Source: Serratia entomophila (GTDB lineage: Bacteria; Pseudomonadota; Gammaproteobacteria; Enterobacterales; Enterobacteriaceae). From it: a stretch of DNA of 64,000 nucleotides. Shown piece by piece: positions 50,779 to 58,054 of the stretch. The notes beneath the pieces were generated by a model. That model saw only the letters and a program-made list of their open reading frames with translations. It did not search any database and had not been told where the DNA came from. The DNA lies in contig NZ_CP082787.1 in the NCBI RefSeq assembly GCF_021462285.1, positions 992,001-1,056,000 on the forward strand, given 5' to 3'. Made by a program: the position numbers and the translations under genes. Every line of letters begins with the position of its first letter. The stretch's first letter is position 1.

Positions 50779-51528
50779 ATGCAAGGTTGCTCAACTGACA
50801 ACTCCAAGTTGTTCGGTCGTGGAATTGTGCTTGAGGTAGCTCTGGGCTGCCCTGATACGGTTCCTGCAGAGAGCGAATGGCAATCGCTGATCGCCGGTAC
50901 ATCCAAGGGATTCGATTTTAGCCCAAATACTGTGACATCCGATGCGGATGATACCAAGGGCTACGTTGAAAACCTGGTCACAAACTCTGACTTTACACTG
51001 AGCTTTGAAGGTGAAGTTCGCAAGCGCGACAAGTTGGATCAGTTCGGCGTGGCTAAATTCGTCAAGTATTACAATGACGAGATTAAAGCTGCTCGACAGC
51101 CAACACTCTGGGTGCGTGAAGAGTATGGCCCGATCACTTTCATCGGCTACATGGTCATCACAGCCTTAAGCTCTGACGGCGGCACTAACGACATCGTTAC
51201 GCTCTCCACGGAGTTCAAGGTCGCTGACTCTGACACTATTCAGGTAATCGACACCCCGGTTGATGTAGCTGTGACTGGTGTAACCGTAACTCCTACCAGT
51301 GGTAGCGTAGCTGTTGGTGCCACAACCACTTTCGCAGTGAACATTGCACCAACTGACGCAACAGACAAGACGTACGCTGTCACATCGTCTGCGCCAACTA
51401 AGGCGACCGCAACACTATCCGGCAGCACGGTAACTGTCACCGGCGTAGCGACCGGCACAGCAAACATCGTTGTCACTACAACTGACGGCAGCAAAACTGC
51501 AACATTCGCGGCCACCGTCACTGCGTAA
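50779..51528 (+). CDS. Major tail tube protein with C-terminal Ig-like domain
   Basis: A 249-aa tube subunit. The N-terminal 155 residues (GKDS-like beta fold: KGFDFSPNTVTSDADDTKGY...FTLSFEGEVRKRDKLDQFGV) form the tube. From about residue 165 a bacterial Ig-like (Big_2) domain follows (VTGVTVTPTSGSVAVGATTT...). Such surface domains are common on lambda-type tails and probably help weak cell binding. Confidence 0.9.
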   Translation: MQGCSTDNSKLFGRGIVLEVALGCPDTVPAESEWQSLIAGTSKGFDFSPNTVTSDADDTKGYVENLVTNSDFTLSFEGEVRKRDKLDQFGVAKFVKYYNDEIKAARQPTLWVREEYGPITFIGYMVITALSSDGGTNDIVTLSTEFKVADSDTIQVIDTPVDVAVTGVTVTPTSGSVAVGATTTFAVNIAPTDATDKTYAVTSSAPTKATATLSGSTVTVTGVATGTANIVVTTTDGSKTATFAATVTA

Positions 51529-51536
51529 CTATCACA

Positions 51537-51556
51537 AAGGGCATGCATGTGCCCTT
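51537..51556 (+). terminator. Hairpin after the tail tube gene
   Basis: AAGGGCA (51537-51543) pairs with TGCCCTT (51550-51556) around TGCATG, nine bases after the tail tube stop. No T-run, so it may be a partial terminator that raises tube protein output over downstream genes. Confidence 0.5.
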
Positions 51557-51579
51557 GATGATAATTATTCGAGGCAACC

Positions 51580-52254
51580 ATGACCCCATTAACTGAAATC
51601 GGCGAGATGCTCATATCAGATGCCAGTCGAGACTACTTCTTCAGGCCATCATTCGGAAACATGTCGCGTATAGGCTCTCCTGCGGAGATTGTAGAACGCT
51701 TTGCAGAACTCCATACCAGTGAGGCGCCGAGATTGCTTTCTGCTGCAGTGGCAGCGTATGGCGAGATTCCAGGGTGGTTGCTTGCCTATATCAACTCACC
51801 ATCGTTTAGCAGTTCAGCTATCTTTGCCGGGATGATCGTCATGCAGGCCTGCTGTGATGACGATATCAGCGCGCTGGTGGGTGAGCTGCGGCCAAGTAAA
51901 CGAGGGCGAAGGGCGTTCGTGTTCCGTCGCGGAAGTTTGCCGGCGAGCGACATTATCATCCTCGGGCAGTCGCTGATCACTCACGGTATCATCGGAAAAG
52001 CCAAGGTTCGTCGTCTCCAGCGGCATGAGACAAACAGCTTCGTCAGTGAGTTCAGCGCGTTCGAGTACATCAGCGCTGCTCGTAATCACTTCAGCATGCC
52101 GCGCGCCGAGGCTGAGCAGCTGACCATGACGGAATTTCAGCTGCTGATTAACGCTAAATACCCAGATCAGAAAGGGTTCACCGCTGAAGAGTACGATGCT
52201 GTCGCGGATGAGTACATGAAGAAGAAAGCACGACGCCTGGCTAAGGCCGCGTAG
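51580..52254 (+). CDS. Tail assembly chaperone-like protein (DUF6246)
   Basis: A 224-aa protein in the chaperone slot between tube and tape measure. RIGSPAEIVERFAELHTSEA, GEIPGWLLAYINSPSFSSSA, then FVSEFSAFEYISAARNHFSM and a C-terminus TMTEFQLLINAKYPDQKGFT. No slippery sequence for the usual -1 frameshift was found at its end. Confidence 0.75.
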   Translation: MTPLTEIGEMLISDASRDYFFRPSFGNMSRIGSPAEIVERFAELHTSEAPRLLSAAVAAYGEIPGWLLAYINSPSFSSSAIFAGMIVMQACCDDDISALVGELRPSKRGRRAFVFRRGSLPASDIIILGQSLITHGIIGKAKVRRLQRHETNSFVSEFSAFEYISAARNHFSMPRAEAEQLTMTEFQLLINAKYPDQKGFTAEEYDAVADEYMKKKARRLAKAA

Positions 52255-52305
52255 AAGCGCTGGCAGGCGAAAGGAAAGTAGCCAACTATGCCTCGGGTTT
52301 TTTCG

Positions 52306-52333
52306 TTGCCAGCCGCGCGCCATCTGCTACGAT
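52306..52333 (+). promoter_or_regulatory. Candidate promoter of the first cassette gene
   Basis: TTGCCA (52306-52311) and TACGAT (52328-52333), 16-base spacing, four of six matches in the -10. It lies just upstream of the gene starting near 52365 within the late operon. Confidence 0.4.
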
Positions 52334-52364
52334 TCCCCTATCTTTGATTGATGGGGATAGGGAT

Positions 52365-52823
52365 GTGAACCTTTCAGGATTTTCTCCCGATAAAGTGTCC
52401 TGGTTCAGGGGTTGGGTACTTAAAAAGAATTTTATGGAAGTTGCTGATCTTCACTTCCAGTTAACGGAGGCGGTTAGGCAACATTACAGGCTTCGCAATG
52501 ATGAAAAGCACCTACTTATAGCGATTAGCGCATGTGAATACATGATTTGCATGTCTGACATTGCAATGGATGCTTTGATAGCCAAGGCTTTTTACCAGAT
52601 TTATGAGTATGAGCGAGTTGTTGGGGATTACCCACACCCGAAAACCTTCTATCGACCTGGACATCAAGGATATTATCAGCTAGGAGTTTTGCTTCGAAAG
52701 AGCAAGAAAAAAGAGCGTGAAAAGTTTTTAATGGAGAAGATGACTTCCGAGGGGTGGGGATCTGGCTCCATAGAGTTGTCAAAATTATCATGCCGTTATT
52801 CCATAAGTGATAAAGCTGGTTGA
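52365..52823 (+). CDS. Hypothetical cassette protein 1 (152 aa)
   Basis: Not a recognised tail protein. NLSGFSPDKVSWFRGWVLKK, then a helical body (DLHFQLTEAVRQHYRLRNDE...LLIAISACEYMICMSDIAMD) and a basic end. A GTG start at 52365 is preferred (GGGG eight bases before). A TTG at 52344 is also possible. It is more AT-rich than its neighbours and has its own likely promoter. It is a lysogenic-conversion candidate. Confidence 0.6.
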   Translation: MNLSGFSPDKVSWFRGWVLKKNFMEVADLHFQLTEAVRQHYRLRNDEKHLLIAISACEYMICMSDIAMDALIAKAFYQIYEYERVVGDYPHPKTFYRPGHQGYYQLGVLLRKSKKKEREKFLMEKMTSEGWGSGSIELSKLSCRYSISDKAG

Positions 52824-52828
52824 TTGGC

Positions 52829-52856
52829 TTGCCATCATTGTCTTCCCTGCTAACAT
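52829..52856 (+). promoter_or_regulatory. Candidate promoter of the second cassette gene
   Basis: TTGCCA (52829-52834) and TAACAT (52851-52856), 16-base spacing, immediately after cassette gene 1. The same -35 hexamer and spacing as the promoter at 52306. Confidence 0.4.
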
Positions 52857-52887
52857 ATGACAACTTGTAACTTGTGGGGGTATGGGT

Positions 52888-53415
52888 GTGAATAAAATAT
52901 TTGGATTATTGGCCTTGGTTTGTTTTTGTGTGGCCGTTTATTTTGGCATGCGTGAAGTAATGTCATTGTTAATAATTATACCTATCTCGTTGTTATGCAT
53001 GTCAGGAATGGATAAATTCGGTGTAATACCATGCTGTATTGGTGTTATTGCAGTATCTATAGCCACGGTGCTATGGGTAAACTCAGTCACACCTATTTTT
53101 GGCGAAGGCTATGCTTCTAGACAGAACGCAAAATCACTGGAGCAGGATGCAAACAAAGAGGCAGTAGCTATTATTATTTCAGGGCAGAATGCAGTAAAAG
53201 AAAAAGTAAAAGACCCAAGTTCTGCAAAGTTCATGAATGACTTTACAAGTTTTCATGATGGGAAGGGATATTACTGCGGTCTAGTAGACGCCAAGAATAG
53301 CTTTGGCGCCTACACTGGTATGCAAAGGTTTGTATCCAATGGCAAAGCGTCTGGGACATTTTTGCAAGAAGAAGTTAATGACTTCTCATCGGTGTGGGAC
53401 AGATTTTGCAAGTAA
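52888..53415 (+). CDS. Membrane protein, cassette gene 2 (175 aa)
   Basis: Three to four hydrophobic segments in the first 80 residues (NKIFGLLALVCFCVAVYFGM, SLLIIIPISLLCMSGM, FGVIPCCIGVIAVSIATVLW) are followed by a soluble domain: VKEKVKDPSSAKFMNDFTSF...YYCGLVDAKNSFGAYTGMQR. That last pattern (DPSSAxF...CGxVxAKNSFGxYxGxxxF) is a widespread small envelope-associated domain of unknown role. GTG start at 52888 (GGGGG seven bases away). ATG at 52882 is possible. Confidence 0.75.
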   Translation: MNKIFGLLALVCFCVAVYFGMREVMSLLIIIPISLLCMSGMDKFGVIPCCIGVIAVSIATVLWVNSVTPIFGEGYASRQNAKSLEQDANKEAVAIIISGQNAVKEKVKDPSSAKFMNDFTSFHDGKGYYCGLVDAKNSFGAYTGMQRFVSNGKASGTFLQEEVNDFSSVWDRFCK

Positions 53416-53430
53416 CTTTTAGGTCACATG

Positions 53431-53462
53431 ACCCGCTACGGCGGGTTTTTTTATGCCCGGAG
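53431..53462 (+). terminator. Terminator closing the cassette (copy 1 of a 32-bp repeat)
   Basis: CCCGC-TACG-GCGGG followed by seven T (53432-53452), then ATGCCCGGAG, whose GGAG is the ribosome-binding site of the tape measure gene. The whole 32-bp unit recurs exactly at 56679-56710. Confidence 0.85.
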
Positions 53463-53469
53463 AATGGTT

Positions 53470-56400
53470 ATGGCAAGCAAAGAACAAGTTGGTAATATAG
53501 TTTATGAAGTAGAAATGAATGTTGCCAATCTGCTCAAGGCGCAACGCCAAGTAAACGAACGGCTGGACACAATGGATGAGCGTTTTAAACGCTCAGCAAA
53601 ATCATCCGACACGCTATCTACCTCCGTAACACGTCTGGCTGGTGCTGTTTCGGCCGCAATTTCAGTGCAACAGGTAGCGAAGTATGCTGACGCTTGGACG
53701 ACAGTAAATAACAAGCTCGCAAACTCGGTTAAGGCAAATGAGGATCTTGCGACAGTAACGCAACGAGTTTTCTCCATTGCTCAAGATACGAGAGCGGCGC
53801 TTGATGCCACAGCTTCTTTGTATCAGCGCCTTGAAAGGGCAACACGAAGCTATGGAACCAGTGTTGATGATGTAGCTCGATTAACAACGATCATTAACCA
53901 AGGTTTTGTCGTTTCAGGTGCTACAGCTCAGGAAGCAAGTAACGCTGTTATTCAGCTGTCTCAAGGCCTAGCTTCTGGCGCGCTTCGTGGTGAGGAGTTC
54001 AATTCTGTAACTGAACAAGGTGGTCGGCTGGCTACGGCCTTGGCTGATTCCTTGGGAGTTAATATTGGCCAGCTTAGAGCAATGGCTGCTGAAGGTAAGC
54101 TGACAACCGATGTAGTTGTTAAGGGTCTTCTCTCTCAGGGAGATGCGATAGGGAAAGAGTTTGCGAATACTACGACTACTATTGGACAGGCGCTTGAGAT
54201 TGCCAATAACAATATAACTCAATTCATTGGCAGCTCAACGACAGTTAAGTCTACTGTTTCACTATTTAACAGCTCAATTATTACGCTGAGCGAAAATCTT
54301 GATGTAGTTGCGAAAGTAATCGGTTCAGTTGCTGCAATCGTCGGTACTCGTTACGCAGCAGCTCTTACGCTTGCTGTCGCAGGACAGGTTAAGCTGGCCG
54401 CAACCGCGTTTGCCGCCTCAACCTCTCTATCTGCATTCGGCGCTGCTGCTGCTCTGGCTAGGGGGGCGCTTGCGCTAATCGGTGGCCCAGCAGGGGCTGC
54501 TGTGCTCGCAGCTTCTGCAATCTTTTACTTTTACCAACGAGCAAAAGAGGCGCGTCAGGCGGCCATTGAGTTAGCCGACGGCGTAAACACTCTGTTAGGC
54601 AAGATGAAAGATATGTCCGCTACGGAGATCGCAGCCAGTATCGCAAAACTACGTGGTGCAATCCCTGAATTAACTGGAGCCGTCAAAGATGCAAGCGACG
54701 AGTATGATAAGGCGTCAAAGCGCGTTGCAAACCTTCAGCGAGAAGTTGAACAATGGGGAACTGGCACTACACGTGGGCGCCAGGCAGCCGAGGCATTAAC
54801 CGGGGCAGTTGATAACCAAAGCATAGCTTTTGCAGAGCTTGATAGAGCCCAGAGAAATCTCAGCCAAACACAAAGTGCTGTAGGGATTGCTTCGGCGCAG
54901 TTGAATGGCACCTTTGAACAAGGGATTGGGTTGCTTTCCCGCCATGGTGAGCAAGCTGGTTTTGCTGCCGGAATGATGAATCAACTCGGTAGGCAATTAA
55001 ATTTTGCAGCCGGGGCTCAGGAAAAGTTCAATGCATCCAACCTGAAAATAACCAGACCAAAGAACGTCCAAGACTACCTTGACGGTCTTCAAGATCAGGT
55101 TGAGCTTCAGGCGGAATTAAACGATAAGAAGCGAGCTCAGCTTAAAGCGGAGCAACAAATAAGACGGCTGGGAGGAACAGAGGCTGATGTTGTTTTGGCA
55201 AGAGAGCGCGCTGCTGCTGAATATGACTCTCTTCAGGCGCAGCAGGAGCAGAAGAAGGCAACCAAGGAAGGAATAGCGGAGGGCAAGAAGTCAGCCAGCC
55301 AGGCGGAAAGCGTAGCCCAGAAGCTGGCAAACCTGAAGCAGCAGTCTGAACTTGCGGCGAGCTCAACAACTGAGCTTAGCCGAGAGCAAGCGATCCTGAC
55401 CGCACAGCAATCACTCGGTAAAGGCGCGACGCAAGCACAGGTAACCCTGGCCGGGGAATATGCCGCAAAAGCATGGGATGCCGCCGCCGCAGCCAAAGGC
55501 GTCACTGAGGCGATCAAGGCTATGCCTGAGAAGGCAGAGAATAAATCCTATGCCGAATCAATGCAGAACCTGAAAGCTGCACTGGATGCAGGGAAGATTG
55601 ATCTTCAGGAGTACAACACAGCCACCGAGAAAATGGCGCTGGAGCATCAGAACAACTTAGCGAAGATTAACTCTCAGGCTGTAGTTAACCCTGTTGCATC
55701 TGCACGAGCTGAAGTTGATCCGGTTCAGCAGTTGGCGAATGAGAATGCTCAGAAGCTGGCGCTGATGCAGCAGTATCAACAGCAGGAGCAGGCGATACTG
55801 CTGCAGAGTTACCAGCAGGGAAAAATCAGCTATGACCAATTCATCTTGGCTAAACAGGCCACGGATGATCAGTACCTAGCTTTGCGCACTGCCCAGGAGA
55901 AGCAGTACCAGGAGCAGCAGACGGCGGCGCAATGGCAGCTGTTGAGCCAGCAGAGCGTTGGTTACGACATGCTGACGAGTGCTGTTGATGCTTTCTCTGG
56001 TAATGCCTCAAACGCTATAACAGGGCTGCTTACCGGCACAATGTCGGCACAAGAGGCGATGAGGTCGCTTGGCAACACCATCCTGAACAGCGTGATAAAC
56101 AGCATCGTTCAGGTGGGTGTTGAGATGCTGAAGAACTTTATCATTGGACAGGCGCTGGGAAGCGCATCTACAGCCAATGGTCTGATGCAGGCTGCATTGC
56201 TAACTAACGCATGGACACCTGCAGCATATGCAGCATCTGTTGCTACAGGTGGTGCGGCCGCAAAAGTCGGCGCAGTGGCATACGGATCAGGGTTAGCAAC
56301 TTCTATGGCGCTGAGTAATGTGGCTGGCGCGCGTTATAACGGCGGCCCTGTGAGCGCTGGCGCGATGTACCAGGTGGGTGAGCGAGGCAAGCCAGAAATT

Positions 56401-56673
56401 TACCAAGCGAGCACAGGGAAGCAGTACATGATCCCCGGTGACAACGGCAAGGTGATCAGCAATAGGGACATGCAGGGGGGAGGCGGTGTTAATGTCCAGG
56501 TAAACGTGAACAACCAGACATCCGGCACTGCTGTTCAGAATGCTGATGCCTACATGCAGGATGGCAATGTCGTAGTTGATCTGCTGCTAACCGATCTGGA
56601 ACGAGGGGGGCCCGTATCATCCCAGATGCAGCAAACCTTCGGCCTAAATCGCAGGGCATCAGGCAGCTTTTAA
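53470..56673 (+). CDS. Tail tape measure protein
   Basis: A 1067-aa protein that sets tail length. The N-terminal lambda gpH-like tape domain includes GTSVDDVARLTTIINQGFVV and GLASGALRGEEFNSVTEQGG. A hydrophobic middle (KLAATAFAASTSLSAFGAAA, ALIGGPAGAAVLAASAIFYF) follows, then long Gln/Ala/Lys coiled coils and a C-terminal GGPVSAGAMYQVGERGKPEI. The ATG at 53470 (MASKEQVGN) has GGAG seven bases before. Confidence 0.93.
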   Translation: MASKEQVGNIVYEVEMNVANLLKAQRQVNERLDTMDERFKRSAKSSDTLSTSVTRLAGAVSAAISVQQVAKYADAWTTVNNKLANSVKANEDLATVTQRVFSIAQDTRAALDATASLYQRLERATRSYGTSVDDVARLTTIINQGFVVSGATAQEASNAVIQLSQGLASGALRGEEFNSVTEQGGRLATALADSLGVNIGQLRAMAAEGKLTTDVVVKGLLSQGDAIGKEFANTTTTIGQALEIANNNITQFIGSSTTVKSTVSLFNSSIITLSENLDVVAKVIGSVAAIVGTRYAAALTLAVAGQVKLAATAFAASTSLSAFGAAAALARGALALIGGPAGAAVLAASAIFYFYQRAKEARQAAIELADGVNTLLGKMKDMSATEIAASIAKLRGAIPELTGAVKDASDEYDKASKRVANLQREVEQWGTGTTRGRQAAEALTGAVDNQSIAFAELDRAQRNLSQTQSAVGIASAQLNGTFEQGIGLLSRHGEQAGFAAGMMNQLGRQLNFAAGAQEKFNASNLKITRPKNVQDYLDGLQDQVELQAELNDKKRAQLKAEQQIRRLGGTEADVVLARERAAAEYDSLQAQQEQKKATKEGIAEGKKSASQAESVAQKLANLKQQSELAASSTTELSREQAILTAQQSLGKGATQAQVTLAGEYAAKAWDAAAAAKGVTEAIKAMPEKAENKSYAESMQNLKAALDAGKIDLQEYNTATEKMALEHQNNLAKINSQAVVNPVASARAEVDPVQQLANENAQKLALMQQYQQQEQAILLQSYQQGKISYDQFILAKQATDDQYLALRTAQEKQYQEQQTAAQWQLLSQQSVGYDMLTSAVDAFSGNASNAITGLLTGTMSAQEAMRSLGNTILNSVINSIVQVGVEMLKNFIIGQALGSASTANGLMQAALLTNAWTPAAYAASVATGGAAAKVGAVAYGSGLATSMALSNVAGARYNGGPVSAGAMYQVGERGKPEIYQASTGKQYMIPGDNGKVISNRDMQGGGGVNVQVNVNNQTSGTAVQNADAYMQDGNVVVDLLLTDLERGGPVSSQMQQTFGLNRRASGSF

Positions 56674-56678
56674 ACTTC

Positions 56679-56710
56679 ACCCGCTACGGCGGGTTTTTTT
56701 ATGCCCGGAG
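56679..56710 (+). terminator. Terminator between tape measure and next tail gene (copy 2 of the 32-bp repeat)
   Basis: Identical to 53431-53462: hairpin CCCGC-TACG-GCGGG with seven T, then the ribosome-binding GGAG for the gene at 56716. Q-modified polymerase would read through it. Confidence 0.85.
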
Positions 56711-56715
56711 GAAAC

Positions 56716-57192
56716 GTGGCAACAGTTTCATACCCGGATTTACTGCCGCTTCCGCAGCGCGCAGACCAGAACATGACGCAGGATACTGGATGGCTGACGA
56801 CGCAGCCAGCAGTTGGCCCTGCGATATTCACTCCAATCACGACAGACATTAAGGCCACCTGGACGCTCCAATGGATTTTCACGCTGCAGCAGGCGGAGCG
56901 GTTTAAGTCATGGCTTCGCTCCCCGACGTACTGCGACCGTGGTCGTAACTGGTTCCAGATGCCTATCGACTTGGGCGACACGCAGGGCGTTCAACTTCAG
57001 ACGCTGCATTTCGTCAACATGCCGGTACAAACCAGCAAAAACGGCAATGTCGTGACATGGGCTGCGACGGTCATTAGCAACGGGATTGACGACATCACTG
57101 AGGATTACGACGACTGGATCGTCGGTGCTCAGACCAACCACGGATACTGGCTGGATCTGCTGGTTACTGAAATTATCCCGGAGAAAACCTAA
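56716..57192 (+). CDS. Minor tail protein (158 aa)
   Basis: GTG start with GGAGGAAAC upstream. MATVSYPDLLPLPQRADQNM, then WTLQWIFTLQQAERFKSWLR and YCDRGRNWFQMPIDLGDTQG. The slot after the tape measure corresponds to lambda gpM. Its stop overlaps the next ATG. Confidence 0.8.
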   Translation: MATVSYPDLLPLPQRADQNMTQDTGWLTTQPAVGPAIFTPITTDIKATWTLQWIFTLQQAERFKSWLRSPTYCDRGRNWFQMPIDLGDTQGVQLQTLHFVNMPVQTSKNGNVVTWAATVISNGIDDITEDYDDWIVGAQTNHGYWLDLLVTEIIPEKT

Positions 57193-57662
57193 TGCCGACA
57201 CTGAGAGAGTGGAAAGAACGGCGTCCGGCGAGCGATATCAAACAGACGGTAGAGTTTTATCACCCATCGTTTGGCTATTACCGTGTCGTAAACAATCTGT
57301 TCAGGGCTGCGACGTTTGGGGGGAATGAGTTCGAGCCAGCGCGCTTTAGTGTGACTGAGCCAGCTCAGGACGGTACAGCAGTCATATCAATGACCATCAC
57401 TTTTATTGCTGCCTCGGAGCACGTCAGACAGACATTGAAGACCTGGCGCGGAGCTGGCCGGATGACCCCCATTAACTGTTTGTATCAGCAGTGGAATGCG
57501 ATAGGCGATGCCGTCTCTATGAAAAATTGGACGCTTTTTGTCACTGATATCTCTGCTGATGGCGGCAATGTGACCGTTAACTCGGGCAAAACAAATCCAT
57601 TGACGCTGGCAAACCCCATCATCTACACCACGAAAGACTACCCAGGGTTGATTACTGTATGA
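57192..57662 (+). CDS. DUF1833 tail protein (gpL-like slot)
   Basis: A 156-aa protein with DUF1833 features: MPTLREWKERRPASDIKQTV, EFYHPSFGYYRVVNNLF, then AARxT-style middle and KDYPGLITV. It lies between gpM-like and NlpC/P60 genes, so it probably joins the tail tip. Confidence 0.82.
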   Translation: MPTLREWKERRPASDIKQTVEFYHPSFGYYRVVNNLFRAATFGGNEFEPARFSVTEPAQDGTAVISMTITFIAASEHVRQTLKTWRGAGRMTPINCLYQQWNAIGDAVSMKNWTLFVTDISADGGNVTVNSGKTNPLTLANPIIYTTKDYPGLITV

Positions 57663-58054
57663 CGCAAAATGAATTTATCCGGCTTGTTAACGGCAAGCCG
57701 TGGGCTAATCGCGCCTGCAGCTTTGACGCCATGGACTGCTGGGCTCTTGTGGTTCTTTATTATCGGCATGTATTGGGACTGGAACTGCACCATGTCGCAG
57801 GTTATGAGTCCGGCGCTGATTTCATCACATGCTATGAGCAGGAGGCTGAACACTGGTTGGCAGTGCCAGTGGCCGCAGCAGGGTGTATTGCGGTTTTTTA
57901 CCGCGGTGACTCTCCGTCGCATATCGGCGTCATGACCAGTCCTGTTAAATGCCTGCATTCTCGTGGCGAGTTCGGTTTTGTGCGCAGTGATAGTCCTGTG
58001 GCACTTCTCAAAATTTATAGCCGAGTGGAGTACATGGTACATGCCTCGATATGA
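57659..58054 (+). CDS. NlpC/P60-like tail tip peptidase (gpK-like)
   Basis: A 131-aa protein of the NlpC/P60 type. Likely catalytic Cys27 (AMDCWALVVLYYRH) and His88 (SHIGVM) are present. It may cut peptidoglycan stem peptides during DNA entry. The JAMM domain found in lambda gpK is absent. ATGA overlap with the previous gene. Confidence 0.85.
   Translation: MTQNEFIRLVNGKPWANRACSFDAMDCWALVVLYYRHVLGLELHHVAGYESGADFITCYEQEAEHWLAVPVAAAGCIAVFYRGDSPSHIGVMTSPVKCLHSRGEFGFVRSDSPVALLKIYSRVEYMVHASI

Noticed and set aside
52245..52344. Possible -1 frameshift from the tail chaperone gene into cassette gene 1
   Set aside because: The -1 frame is open from 52245, but the overlap with the chaperone gene is only about ten bases and contains no slippery heptamer. 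The downstream protein is not a tail component.
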